From positions 2,418,001 to 2,482,000 of the forward strand of contig JAVLRN010000006.1 of the NCBI GenBank assembly GCA_032821775.1: a stretch of 64,000 bases of DNA. Reading direction: 5' to 3'. The position numbers and the translations under genes were made by a program. The first letter of the stretch is position 1, and each line of letters opens with the position of its first letter. Below the pieces are notes generated by a model, which saw nothing but the letters and a program-made list of their open reading frames with translations, was not told where the DNA came from and did not search any database. Of this stretch, positions 46,044-57,540 are shown one piece after another. This DNA comes from Sanguinoderma infundibulare. Its lineage: Eukaryota; Basidiomycota; Agaricomycetes; Polyporales; Polyporaceae.

Positions 46044-48089
46044 CTACCTCTGCAGGACCCCCTCCTTCGCCGCCCCCTTCTCCCGCATCTTCTTCTCGAC
46101 CCACGCCGGGGCCTCCTCGACGGCCATCTCCGGCCGCACCTTGTACGCCATCAGGTACCCCTGGAGCGTCGCCATCGAGAACGTCCGCGATGGGATAGCC
46201 GCCGCAAACCGCTCCGCCAATGCCTCCGCCTTCTTCGGCGAGAGCTGGAACGCGCGCATCGCGTGCGTCGTGCCGACGCACACGCTCTTCACCTGCTCCC
46301 GCACTAACAAGGGCGTCGCAGAGCCGGAGCCGGCGTCGGCGTCGGCGGGGCCCGGTGAACCCGAGCGCGACGTGTACCCTGAGTCCGCCTCCTTCTCTTT
46401 CTCCTCCTCCTCGCCGCCGTCCCCGTCGGACGAAGAAGACGTGTAGAACCGCCTGAAGAGCTCCCTCGCCTGGTACTCGCTCGCGAGGTGGAACTCGACG
46501 TGCAGATCCAGCCGCCCCGGGCGCAGCAGCGCCGGGTCCAGCGCCGAGTAGTCGTTGGTCGTCGCGAACAGGATCCGCCCCTCCTGTGCCGCGATCCCGT
46601 CGAGCGCGTTCAGCAGCCCGCTCAGCGTGACCGCGTTGAACGGCGCGTCCCTGCCGCCCTTCCTTCCCTTGTTCCTCCCCATGCTCGTCCCCGTCCTTGC
46701 CTGCGCGCGCGGCCGTGGCAGAGGTTCGTCGTCGTCGTCGCCGTCGCTCAGATCCGCGTCTTCCGCCGCCGCGCGCTCGGGGTCCGCGATCTCGCGCTTC
46801 ATGCCGCGCGTGAGGGCGGCGTCGATGTCCTCCATGAGCACGATGCAGGACGTGGGGAGGTGCGCGACCAACGACCGGAGAGTGTTGTCGTCCATCGTGT
46901 TGGCCGTGAGCGAGAGGATGTAGATGTCGAGCCCCAGCTCGCCCGCGATGCTGTGGATCATGGACGACTTGCCTGCGCCTGGTGCGCCGTAGAGGAGGTA
47001 GCCCCTGCGGAACGGGATGCCTGTGTTCGGTGAGATTGAGGTGAGACCGGTGTTACTCCGAACGAGGGATTGGTCACGTACCTCGGTCCGCGTACCACTT
47101 CTTGCTGCCCAGGAAGTCCTTCGCGTCGTCCAGAACGAGCTCCAGAACGCCAGGATCGAGGACGACGGACGACGTCGGCCGCTTAACCTGGGTCCCAACG
47201 CGCTTCCACTCGTCTGCATTGTCAGGGGAGCTACAAGGTCGTTCAGCCACACCCACATTCGGCACGAAAGCCCGAATCAGTATCTCACCTCTCCGCGACG
47301 TAAATGGTGATCAAGTGCTCGCTGGCGGCCTTGTACGCACTGCGCGCCTCCACGAGGAGCTCGCGCAGGAGGCGCGGGTCTCGCGTGAGCATGCTACACA
47401 TCCGCGCAAAACACGAGGTCAGCTCGCTCGCATCACATCGCACAGCATTGGGTAAGGTGCATACCGAATCTCAATGACCTCTTTTGGGTTCCAAACGGAT
47501 CCTTCAATACGGGTCCGGGTGACCGTCATGTACCGCCCGCGGTACCACAGCGAATACGTGCGCGCGAGCGACGGGAAGAACGCGACGAGGTCCTCTCCGT
47601 CCGCGTTCTCGCCCAGGTCGTCCGCGCCGGGATTGTCGAGGTTAAAGTAGCACGAGCCGATCTCGATGCTGCGCGCAGTCTGGAAGACCTTCTTCTGCGA
47701 CATCCAGTACATCAGCCAATCTGCGCCAGCGAACACAGTCAGCTCCTGAGGCTCCAACGCAAATCTACGTTCTGGGAGTGTCGCGACCTACCAGAGGCGT
47801 CGTCGTCGCAATCGAAGCTCGCAGAGACCCAGACGTAGTCGATGAACTTCTCCCAAGCCGCCGCCAGACCGCGCCGGCCCAGCTCGAGGAAGGCGCCGAC
47901 CAGTAGCAGCTTCGCCCAGTCCCAGAACGCCGCCGTCGAGAAGACCGCTACAATCATCTGGAGGAGCGTCATCGGAGGGGCATCCGCCTGGGCCGCGGGT
48001 GGGAGCTCGGAGGTGCCCTCGACCATCGGACCTGGGGCGCCAGCTTGGATGGCGGAGAGCACGGTCTCGAGGACCTGCGCTGCGTCCAT
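46044..48089 (-). CDS. BCS1-like AAA ATPase, copy B
   Basis: Paralog of copy A with the same domain order. The start is placed at 48089 (MDAAQVLETVLSAIQAG), which aligns with MDAVTVLQTVLSAVQSG of copy A; an upstream in-frame ATG exists at 48113. Membrane segment WDWAKLLLVGAFLELGRRGL; BCS1_N part with DWLMYWMSQKKVFQTAR and YSLWYRGRYMTVTRTR; AAA core with Walker A GAPGAGKSS, Walker B CIVLMEDIDAA, ATTNDY and RPGRLDLHVEF. A low-complexity insert between Walker B and the second half (DLSDGDDDDEPLPRPRAQAR) and another after RRFYTSSSSDGDGG are unrelated in sequence to those of copy A, while the core is well conserved. C-terminus FSMATLQGYLMAYK then a Lys-rich tail. Client and location are not shown by sequence; an inner-membrane mitochondrial site is the family default. 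Confidence 0.88.
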
Positions 48090-48204
48090 GTTGGGCAAGA
48101 AGGAGGTGCGCAAACCAGAGAAGGTGAGGGTCGAGAGGCAGCCGAGAGCCCTGCGTCAGGGATGTGAGACACTATCAGGGAGTACCTTCCACAGCACGAC
48201 GCAC

Positions 48205-48214
48205 CTATATAGTA
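48205..48214 (-). promoter_or_regulatory. Putative TATA box of BCS1-like copy B
   Basis: ACTATATAGG on the minus strand, about 120 nt upstream of the start of copy B; spacing matches copy A. Confidence 0.5.
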
Positions 48215-49498
48215 GTGCACCGACCGCCCACACGTCGTCGCCTCCCTAGCGAAAGCGATACTCACTGCCGCCCCCTCTCGAGGCGCCTCCTCCCAGTCAT
48301 GTCACAAGCTCTCTGCCACGAGCGGTGCCGACTCCTAAGATTCCGTCGGCGTCGGGGATGCAGTGCCATGTGCCCAATGCAGCTCCCGACTTTCCATTCG
48401 AAGAGTCGACAGGGGGCCATGACCCAGGGCACAGCCCCTCAACTGTGTCTCCGGAGCCACATTCGCCCCGGAGAGAAGCGTGTCTCGGGAGACAGATTCC
48501 CCGAGTGTATGCAGGCGGACAACAAACTGCAGGCGTGAGTCTGTCTGTGTGGTCTTGGATGAGCACAGGCTCCGTACGTAGACGAGCACGAAACGCTTAC
48601 CTCACAGGCTATCTCGCAACGAACCCTCGGACCAAACACCGAGACCGTTTCTTCTGTGTTCGTGGAAGTCTTCCGAATCCCCGGGCTTCGCCTACAGTGT
48701 CTTCGAACCTGTTCGCACGATGACATTAAAACATACGCGAGAGTCAAAGTCAGTGGGAACAAACGATCGGGTCTCCGGAACGGAGAAGCACAGAACAAAC
48801 CACATTCGCACCTAACGACCCGGCCGGAGCATTGCGAGATGATTATCGTCGAACAGAACAAGTCCGAACGGCGAAATCGTCTCCCTTGGCGACGAACGTT
48901 GGGGAGTGTTGGGGGCGGCGCGCTGAGACAAGGGGGATAGGTGTAACGAACGTGTGCGATTGCGGCTGAGCATCTACTGTAAACGCGACACATAGCCAGA
49001 GGCAACAGAAGCGACGTGGCTGGCGAGCATGTATAAATCGGATGGCTGGCTACGGTATGGTCTTATAGTAAAACACGATGGTAAGACTGAGACAAGGCGA
49101 CGACTTGAGCAGAACAGGCTTAAGCGGTAGTACTGTGTATATACCCTTTTGCGGCGCGGCAGGACCATGGACCAGAAGGTGCGGTGGTAGTGCAAGGGTG
49201 AAGCGATGTGGGACGGAAGCAAGCAGAAGAGGAGAGGGGGTAATGATACAGTACACTCCAATGATCGTGACGCTGAGCGAAGCGCGGAAGCATGGGGGGA
49301 GGTTGATAACGAGTGCGAGCGAGTCGGTAGGTGAGCTGAGCGGACCTGAACCTGTATGACCTGAGAGTGGAAAGAGACGCGAAAGAGGGGTAGGAAACAA
49401 AGCAAGACGAGGGCATAAATGTTCGTGCGAGAAGCTAGGTGGTGTCGCGGAAACCAGGCTGGCGGCGTCTGAGTGGCAACCCTAACGGGCTTGGACGC
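48215..49498. other. Intergenic, no gene seen
   Basis: Frames here are short and unsupported on both strands. Upstream side of BCS1-like copy B and 3' side of the next minus-strand gene. Confidence 0.4.
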
Positions 49499-50338
49499 CT
49501 ATGCAGCGCGATGGACAGAGACGAGGGAAGGGGTGACGATGTGGGCGACGGACATGCGTGCACCGCGGTTCGTGAGGGGGCTGGGGGGAACCGCGGGGCT
49601 CGGGCCGGAGAGGGAAGTCCACGAGTACAGCCGGGGGGTGACGGAGGAGGGAGGGGACGGGGAAACGAGCAGGGGCGTCGTCTGCGCGCTCGGGGTAGGG
49701 GGAGTCGAGGGACGCGCGGGAGTGGACGGGAGAGAAGCACGCACAAGGACTGGAGGCTCGGGGGTGGTAGGGCGCGATTCGTCCTGCGGCCAATCGATGT
49801 AGGTTGGGACGCGATCGCGCACGACAGGACGCGTCTCGTCTTCAGTCTCGCGCTGCTCCTGGGCGCGGTCGGGATTCGCCCTGTCCAAGAGGGAAAGCAT
49901 GTAGGCGACGCGATCCTCGGCTGGGAGGCCACGCTCGACGTCGAGGGCCGAGTTGCGGGGAAGGGGCAAGTCGTCGAGGGCGCGCATCAACCGTGTCCTC
50001 GAGTCTAGATCGTGCATGGTGACTCTGATCGCCCTGTCGACCTGGTTGTCGAGCTCCTCGACGACCTCCATGGGGGTGCCACGTCCGCTGGACGAGGCTT
50101 CGCTGGAAGAGCTGACGTCGATGGCTTCGGCCGGGGGCCCTGTGCGATCGACGGGGAGCTGGATGCGGTCTGCGGGGTCAATGAAGGCCTCGTAGACGGC
50201 GTCGTCGTTCTCGAAGAACTCGTCCGAGTCCGGGTCGAACGCGTTCCAATACGTCCACTTTTCGATGGTGGGATGGTGGGGCTCAGGCTCGACACGCACG
50301 GCGGGCTGGCGAGAGGCGGAGAAGAGGGGGCGACCCAT
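49499..50338 (-). CDS. Uncharacterised disordered protein, single exon
   Basis: One 279-codon frame from ATG 50338 (MGRPLFSASRQPAVRV). The N-terminal third is acidic (WNAFDPDSDEFFENDDAVYE). A helical middle follows (ELDNQVDRAIRVTMHDLDSR, VAYMLSLLDRANPDR). The C-terminal third is Pro/Ser/Thr-rich and ends LTNRGARMSVAHIVTPSLVS. No signal peptide, no transmembrane segment and no known domain. Long antisense frames overlap it, which is common in GC-rich DNA. I favour this strand because of its ordered blocks, its normal start and an acidic/helical pattern that the antisense frames lack. Function unknown. Confidence 0.6.
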   Translation of the reverse strand: MGRPLFSASRQPAVRVEPEPHHPTIEKWTYWNAFDPDSDEFFENDDAVYEAFIDPADRIQLPVDRTGPPAEAIDVSSSSEASSSGRGTPMEVVEELDNQVDRAIRVTMHDLDSRTRLMRALDDLPLPRNSALDVERGLPAEDRVAYMLSLLDRANPDRAQEQRETEDETRPVVRDRVPTYIDWPQDESRPTTPEPPVLVRASLPSTPARPSTPPTPSAQTTPLLVSPSPPSSVTPRLYSWTSLSGPSPAVPPSPLTNRGARMSVAHIVTPSLVSVHRAA

Positions 50339-51166
50339 ATTGAGAAGCGAAGATGGTGGTACAAAGATTAGGGTGCTGGGTGCAGCTTTTTGGGGGGTAT
50401 GAGACGAAAGGGGTATGGAGAGGCGGACGCGCGAGACAGCGACGGCGGAGGTGGAGGAGAAGGCAAGGGTCGCGACGAACCAGGACGCGGCCGCCGACGC
50501 GCTTCAGGGCAGGTCCGTGCGCCAGCACCGCCACTCCCACCCCCACATTCCCGGGAGTTAGAGCGGCCACTCCCTTCCGCCTCTACGCCTTTCTCTTCAT
50601 GGCCTAGCCTTTGGCCAACTACTGCTAGCGGCCGTGAGTCCACCAAAAATCGCACCAAACGAGCAAGAGAGTCCAAGTGGAACTCCTTTGGCCAATCGAC
50701 CTCGTGAATATTCGATCGTGGTGTTCCACCACCCAATCGCCAGATCGCAATCGTGCTCATCCCGCGCAGCGTGTACCTTTGCCGACGGAAAGCGTAAAAG
50801 TCAAAGGCATGCGCACCCAGCATGTGCCTGGATATCATCGCGCATTAAATCCTCGAGTCGTAGACCTGCACAAATGCAATGATGCCCGACAGCAACACTT
50901 CAAGCTGCACTCGAGACGATTGGTATGATCGGAGCGGGCCTCCACCGCTCTTCTGTTCCGTCGCCCCACTGGCAGCCAACGGATCGAGCCCAAACTCGTC
51001 GAATACCCGCCACTAACGCCGCATCTTGGATGGCCAGCGTCTTTCGCCCGCCCTGTAGCGCTTCCTCGACTATATATACAAGATACAAGACAACCCCATC
51101 TTGTACCAGACCATCCTAAGACATAAACTCTACGATCGATATTATACACACCACACACCCCGCGCG
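50339..51166. other. Intergenic, no gene seen
   Basis: Holds the promoter of the disordered-protein gene and the 3' flank of the permease gene. Only shadow frames. Confidence 0.4.
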
Positions 51167-53832
51167 TCAGAGCGTATAGCGGTACCCGCTCCACTCGTCG
51201 CCCTTGTCCCGCTTCGCCTCCGCCACGCTCGCGTACGTCCCGTTCTTCACCAGCTCCGCCCGGTCCTCGTTCACGCCCTCGATCATCTCGTCCCGCTCCC
51301 CGCGCTCCCGCCTCGCGTTCTCCCGCCGGAGGAAAACGTGGTAGACGACGGCCATCACGAGCCCGATCCCGATGTACATCAGCACGATCCCGTGCCCGAG
51401 CCTGTACCGCGGTGCGTCCCGCGCGCGGTACTGTCCGTGAGTTGCGTTCAGCATGCGAGAGACGACATCAAAGGTGCGAGAGAGAGGGTACGTACGACGT
51501 TGGACGACACGGCGCCGTTGATGTTCCCAAACGAGATGACCATCGCGAGCGACACGCTGCGCTTGTACGACCCCTCGACGTTGTTCGACACCCACGCGAT
51601 GATGTTCGGGATGCTCGGGTAGATCCCGCACGCGGCAAGGTACACCGCGACGTACGACAACGTCGCGTTGCGCGACGTGATCAGGATGATGTACCCCACC
51701 AGGCCCACCGATAGCGACAGCCTGCGATATCCGACCTCAGTCTCGCCCTCACCTCGTGCATAACAAAGGCGCACACGTACATGGTAAGAAACCCTCGGTT
51801 ACCATGCCGGTCCGCGAAGAAAGCAATCACGCAAGTGACGATACATGCAACCACATATACCGGCACGGTGAGCAAGTTCGCCGGCGTCGCCCGGAACCCG
51901 AGCTCGTTGATGATGCTCGGCAGGAACAGCGAGAACGCGTACAGCGGCCCATCCGCGCCCATGTACAGCAACGCTGTCAGAGGACAATCCGATCACCATC
52001 TTTCTCATCCACCATCACACCGCTCTTGTACCACTCACCGCCGACCCACGTCTTCCAATCCAGAATGCTCTTCCATATATAATGCCATCGAAGGCTCTCG
52101 CCCGCCGCGCTGAACTGGTCGTCCGACTGCAGCCGGCGCACGACCACCGTCCGCTCCGCCTCGGTCAGGAACCTGGCCGTGTCGGGGAAGTCCTGGATGA
52201 TGAAAAACGAGAGCGCACCCGCGATGACGGTCACGAGGCCTTCGATGATGAAGATCCACGCCCACGCCGGCTTGCCCCCGACGCCCTCCATGTTCGAAAT
52301 GGCCGCCTGTAGTCGCGAGAACGTGTGTGTGTGTGTGGCACATTCAACGTCGAGTGTCGTTATCCGGATATCAAGCGCGGTTGTCCGGATGTCGAGGAAT
52401 GTGTGAGCGACGGGAGAATCCGCCGGGCAAGGTACAAGAAGTCGCGAAGACGGATGAAAACACGTAGGGGGGCATTTTCATAGATAGAGAGGGTCGTAAG
52501 GTCAGCTCCCTCATTTGCTCGCGCCCAAACGGACATAACGATGGGAAGCAACACGCACCGCGAGAAGCCCACCGAACGCGCCGGATACCGTCGCCGCAGA
52601 GAAAAACACGGCGGCACGGATGCCGAACTCGGAACGCTTGTACCAGCTGCACGAGCGTTGTAAAATTAGTTCCTTCTGTAGTCCGAAAGAATGCAAAAGA
52701 AGGGCGAGAAGGGAGGAACAAGGTCGCGGAGATGCGGAGAAATGGGGTGAAGTCTGCAAGAACTTCCCGCTGCCCCAGCGCCGTGCCTGATGGTAGAGAC
52801 GATTCGTAACGTTGCTCGGAGACGCGCAGGCTAATATGTAGCTCATATTTCGCGGAAACGTTTTGTGAAGAGCATGGGAATGAGTGGCCAGCTTCATTAT
52901 AGTGGTAAACCGTGCCATATGTCCCCAGCCCTCCAGATCGCAGGCCGCTGACCGTCTTTCGCGCGGAGTCTGGAATATGGAACACGCTACGCACCATGAG
53001 AGGTAGTAGTTCACACCCGGAAATAAGCCAGCTTCGAACATGCCGAGCAGCCATCGCATTCCTGCATTTGTATCCGGAGAAAAGCGCGTCAGAAATACAC
53101 ACAAGAATAGACTGGAAAACGTTCGGGACCGCGACACATACCGAGTAGGCCCCCATAGTTGTGCACCAGGCCTTGGACCGTCTGTCAAGTGACGCATACA
53201 GTGAGATTTTCTGGCGTCTGCGAGAGTCCCGAGAGGGACGCACCATCATGACACCCCAGCAGAGCATGAGAAGCGAGAGCCATATTGACGGGCGCAGACG
53301 CTTCAGAAAGACGTTGGACGGCACCTGTTGACAGCACCGTCAAGCAATCCACGACCGGGCGCATCAAACCACCGTACTCTCCGACGAGCACGCACGCACC
53401 TCGAAAACCGCATACGAGAAGAAGAATATCGTCAGCGCGATCAAGTACTGCTGGTCCGTAATGTGCAGGTCCGCCTCCATATGATACAACTGCGCGCGGG
53501 TGTCAGCACACCTCAAATGCGAATCACCAATAAGCCAGTGTAGTTCCGCGACGCACCTTGGCGTTCCCGATGCTCGTCCGGTCGAGGAAGCTGAGCAAGT
53601 ACAGGAACGACAGCCAGGGCACCAAGTACCAGTCCAGCTTCCAGATCAGCTTCTGCTCGTCCACCCCGCTCACATCGACGTGCGCGTTGTATATGTCGTG
53701 TCGCGGCACTGCGCCGTCCGTGTCTCGCCCAGATCCTGGGACGCGCTCAACTTCGGAAGCGCGGCCCTTTTCGTTTGAGTATGTCGACGCGGCGGGGGAG
53801 CTGGGGGACAGCGCCTTCTCGGGGTCGGTCAT
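51167..53832 (-). CDS. Major facilitator permease, Dal5/allantoate-type (anion:cation symporter)
   Basis: A plasma-membrane 12-helix symporter of the family that carries allantoate, nicotinate, pantothenate and similar anions; the substrate cannot be told from sequence. The cytosolic N-terminus (from 53832) ends in KLDWYLVPWLSFLYLLSFLDRTSIGNAK, quoted here as LDWYLVPWLSFLYLLSFLDR then TSIGNAK, the family signature of helix 1. Later exons give HITDQQYLIALTIFFFSYAV, GMFEAGLFPGVNYYLS joined to CWYKRSEFGIRAAVFFSAA, WAWIFIIEGLVTVIAGALSF, FIIQDFPDTARFLTEAE, and YPSIPNIIAWVSNNVEGSYK. The tail ends DEWSGYRYTL. Two introns are long for this genome: about 52648-52992 and 52309-52562, the latter with a short GT run at 52323-52337. 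All inferred joins keep frame. The pantothenate synthetase gene lies 4 kb away, but a functional link is only a guess. Confidence 0.85.
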
Positions 53833-54641
53833 GGTGGATTGCTGGTCGACGTCAGGGCCGGGGTCCGCAGATCGGGTTCCAACGGGGAACAGAGGCTGAC
53901 TCGGACCGCGAGTAACAGCAGGCGACAGAGGCGCAGCGAAGGGGGGCGTCGCGGGCTCGCTACGGCACGCCTCCCCACCTTATATTCGATCTGGTTAGCT
54001 CATGATAAACCTAGAGAAATGATGATCCAGGGATGCTCGCGCGCCAGACGCGTGACTTTGCAAGTACTAATGCACCCACTCAGTCAGCGCTGAGAAGACG
54101 ATAGCCGGCGGGGCCCCAGCCGCGCGTTGGAAAACGGAGGTCATGGGTTCGTCCCCGCAGATGATGGTCAACAACAGGCTCAGTGCAGGGAATTCTGCGC
54201 CAGGAACGCGAACGTTGACGGTCACACGCCTCCGCGATACTGATCGGCGCGCTGCATAATGTCCACGCAATCCACGTCACCGAAACTTTCGCCCACAGTA
54301 GCGCACCGGTACAGGACTGTCGTGTGGCAGAAGTGAGAAATTTTCGAAAGCGGGGTCGCAACCTGCAGTCTCCTTTGGAGAATGAGAGGAAGTTGGCAGG
54401 ATGATCTTCGAAAGAGCAGTCTCCGGCGAGCGGTAGCAAAATTTGGCAGTGGGTAGCGTCCCGATCTGTCCCCACTCGTGCCCACCGGCAAAACCGATAT
54501 CGATCAAGAATGATTTTGGCGCAGCAGTGCGGGGTAAACAAACGCGTCGGACATTTCACTTGACAATCCTTCGTGACCTGTGGACCAGTGGTTTCTCCTG
54601 CGGTCCGAACACAACGGTCAGGTTGCGAACACTAGCTTGTT
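53833..54641. other. Intergenic, no gene seen
   Basis: Promoter side of the permease gene (a weak ATATAAGG on the minus strand near 53980) and 3' flank of the dolichyldiphosphatase gene. Frames at 54080-54560 lack support. Confidence 0.4.
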
Positions 54642-55614
54642 TCACTGCTCCTTGGCAGCCGACCTTGTCCTGTCCCACTCCTTCCGCCACACCCGGTACT
54701 GCGCCTCCGTCCCGGCATCCGGCCAAACAGCCCATCCATCGCGGAGGAGGAACCACGCGCAGACGGGATTCGTGAGAAACGCGGTCCGGAGACGACCCAG
54801 AGGCGAGGTCGGAAAGCGGGTGGGGACAAACTCGACGAGAAGATAGTAGAACGTGCCGAATGCCAGGCCGATGCCGAAGCCCCAGAGGACCTGGTATGAG
54901 GTGTGGTATGAGAGGTGATACCTGACAGATGCCAAGCTGGGTGAGCCCTGAATCCTCGAAGAATGGGCTGAACGTACCTCGAGTAGGCAACTGCAACGGA
55001 CCAGGATATGATGAAAGCGAAGAGCAAGACATCACGCGCGCAGTCAAGGAGCTTGAAGCCGGTGGATACGAAGCGGTGACGCAGGGAGAAGTGGAGGATC
55101 AGGAAGCCGGCAAAGTACCCCATCCACTGACTGTGCGAAGAGGGGAAGCCATATCCATCGCCCAAATCCTCTTGCAGGACAGACGCGCGCGATGAGGATA
55201 TGGAGAGAGGCGGGGAGGGATACGAGGACAGACTCACGATTTGGACGATCCTCCTGGACTATGTGCTTCAGCACGTAGTTGAAGCCCTCGCACAGCATCT
55301 GTCCCGCCCACATCTCGAGAAAAACGAGCTCCCGGGTCCATACTGTCAACACGGCATAGGCTGGCTGCAAAACGAATCAGCCCAGACCAATCTAAAGGGG
55401 GAGAGGATAGGACGAATGGCTCACATTGAGCAGGATAGGACTCAGTGTTAACAACGCCAAGACTTGCGACGTATTCGATTCCGCATCGTCTGCTCACGTC
55501 GCTGTTAATCGCATGGTTGGGTGTGTATCGAAAGTTTGAGGAGCGGAAGGACTTACACAATACGTATGTCAAGTCTAGCGCTGCCCGCGAAGGCGTTTCG
55601 TGGCCGGATGCCAT
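54642..55614 (-). CDS. CAX4: Dolichyldiphosphatase (PAP2 family)
   Basis: ER-membrane enzyme that removes the terminal phosphate of dolichyl diphosphate on the lumenal side so the carrier can be reused in N-glycosylation. Five exons keep one frame: MASGHETPSRAALDLTYVL-Y; DAESNTSQVLALLTLSPILLN quoted as DAESNTSQVLAL and LTLSPILLN; PAYAVLTVWTRELVFLEMW; the GYGFPSSHSQWMGYFAGF exon; and YHLSYHTSYQVLWGFG onward. The PAP2 phosphatase signature is complete: KHIVQEDRP, PSSHSQ, and SR|YHLSYH, the last created across a splice junction (GTACGT..GTCAG). Several hydrophobic helices are visible. C-terminus DRTRSAAKEQ. Gene-level intactness suggests a normal housekeeping copy. The exon boundary near DRPN|QDLGDGYG is the least certain. 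Confidence 0.88.
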
Positions 55615-55870
55615 AGCAATTGGCGGGTATACGGTGGAGTCTTCTTAGTAGGATATACAATGCCCAGGGACCAGACACATGCAATCAAGGAAGAGACCCA
55701 GGAAGGTGTCGGCCAACAGGCGGTCGACTGGGACGAGCAAGGATGAGAACCACTGCAAGTTGCAACCGTGGCACTCAGAGCGCTCGCGTGCACTACGCGC
55801 GAAACAAGGTTGAAAGCGCCGGAGTGCCATTCCCTGCGTTGACTACTGCCAGCTGAACTCCATCATCGGG

Positions 55871-56760
55871 TAGACGTATATTCGTTTCTTCGCCTTCAAG
55901 CCCGACGGGAAGGAGAGGGCGAGTGCGCGGGGTGCACAAGAAGTCCCCGGAAACTTCATGACGTTGGAACTCACCAAGAACCTCCTCAAATCCGCCCACG
56001 CTCAAGTTACGCAGGTGGTGAGCATCCATATGACGCCTCGCGCTCCTAGGGTCGATGGCTGATGGTAACGGTGCGCCGCACGTTACAGACGACGTTGGGA
56101 TCTCAATCTCTGATAGATATCACCCTCCTTCGCGTGGAGCGGGTTCTGACCTACGAAACCAAAGTCGGCTTTATCTGCACAGACGTTTTCCACACGGTCG
56201 AATTGGACGAGGGGCGCACCTTTGATGGAGATGTGGACTACGTTCTGGAACAGTACCCACCCGGATGTTAGTTCAGGGAGCCCATACCCTGCATACCTGC
56301 ATGCTGATACCACTTCGTTTTGCCCTCGCGGCGGCCCTGAGTCTCAGCCTTGGGCCTTCTGAGAAAGTGGCTTCCCAACCCCAGTTCACCACATATAGTT
56401 CCACGTGCATGGTCGTATTCAAGGTAACATCGTTGGGGAAGCTCAAGGACAGTATAGATCAGTGCGTTCTCCCAATGGACACGTAGTGTCGTCAGACTGG
56501 GTGAGCTCTGGCCGTCGTCCACTGGTGAAAAACATGGCTGATGAACACCACCGCTGGTTGATAGGGCTCGAGGGGTGTTGCGCGGGGTCATAACGACTGG
56601 GAAGCTTTGGAAGTTCCTCGCATATATGCGCGGCGTGTCGACGAGCTGGTACGTGGTGTCGCATACGTACGAGCTCGAACAAGACTTGTCCAATCTGGAC
56701 TGGATCCTAGGCCTACTCATCGATTGGGTGCGTGCTACATTTTCTAGTCTTTATTTGTAG
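55871..56760 (+). CDS. Possible multi-exon hypothetical gene
   Basis: Protein-like plus-strand blocks occur in order. 55871-56018 reads IRFFAFKPDGKERASARGAQ and NFMTLELTKNLLKSAHAQVT. 56083-56271 reads QSLIDITLLRVERVLTYETK, GFICTDVFHTVELDEGRTF and YVLEQYPPG. After an intron with GTGAGC near 56500 and TGATAG near 56567, a block reads GVLRGVITTGKLWKFLAYMR, VSTSWYVVSHTYELEQDLSN and LDWILGLLIDWVRATFSSLY. The last block resembles the TTGKLWEF-type segment I associate with uncharacterised, kinase- or crinkler-neighbouring basidiomycete proteins, but that is memory rather than proof. Start, internal joins and integrity are unresolved; it may be a fragment. Confidence 0.4.
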
Positions 56761-57540
56761 GCCTTAACCTTAACGGCACGAGACAGGTGGAGCATGCAAG
56801 GGAGCATGAACCATTCGCATATACTTCGAGGGCGAGCCGAGCTTGGACTTCTTTGACAGATCTACTGTCACAAGGCTCTCGACTTTCTGACCTGTCCCAT
56901 CTTGATGGTTTTTCGCCGTAAACGTCTCTGCATGATAGACGTCGAGTCTGTGCCCGCGGATGTCCACGGGGATTTGCGGCTCCTCGGCTTCGAGTTTCTT
57001 TTCGGCTCCCCGGGTGCTAGCTCTGCGCTCATTTCGATGTGAGCGCTGATCCATATCTCCCCTTGCATGATGCTCCCTCGATTCAAACAGTCACGAAGGA
57101 CGTGGAATAAAGCCTAAGTACAACAGCGCGGGAACAGCGAGGAGCGATGAAACTCAGATAATTGTACTGGTTGAATCTTATCCACGATGCATATCGACCG
57201 TTCAAGCATCAAACCTTTTATGAAACGTTATCCATCATATAGAGCGGCCTGAGTGTCCGTGTTTCAACTTCGGCTGACAAAAGTCGGCGCGCAGTCTTGC
57301 AGGATAGATTCTAGTAATCGCTCGGCTGTGCACATTCTTGAAACTTCGAATATAATATTTCGAGGATTCTCGGCAGGCCGATCCAACGAGCTCAAACCGA
57401 AACAGCACCAAGAATTTCTTCAAGGAGGGCGCTGCACAACGACAGCGCAGAGCCTGCGGGTCAACCAGTTGGTCGATTTATCACGACGGTGAAGAGAAGC
57501 AACCTCTAATGAGCTTACGAACTTGTCAATAATGAAGCGA
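56761..57540. other. Intergenic; a 95-codon minus-strand frame of unknown value
   Basis: A minus-strand frame at 57054-56770 (charged, RGHRLDVYHAETFTAKNHQD) has no known motif. The remainder is AT-richer and empty. Confidence 0.3.

Noticed and set aside
49439..50008. Gly/Arg-rich plus-strand frame antisense to the disordered protein
   Set aside because: Typical antisense shadow of Pro/Ser-rich coding DNA; it has no ordered block.
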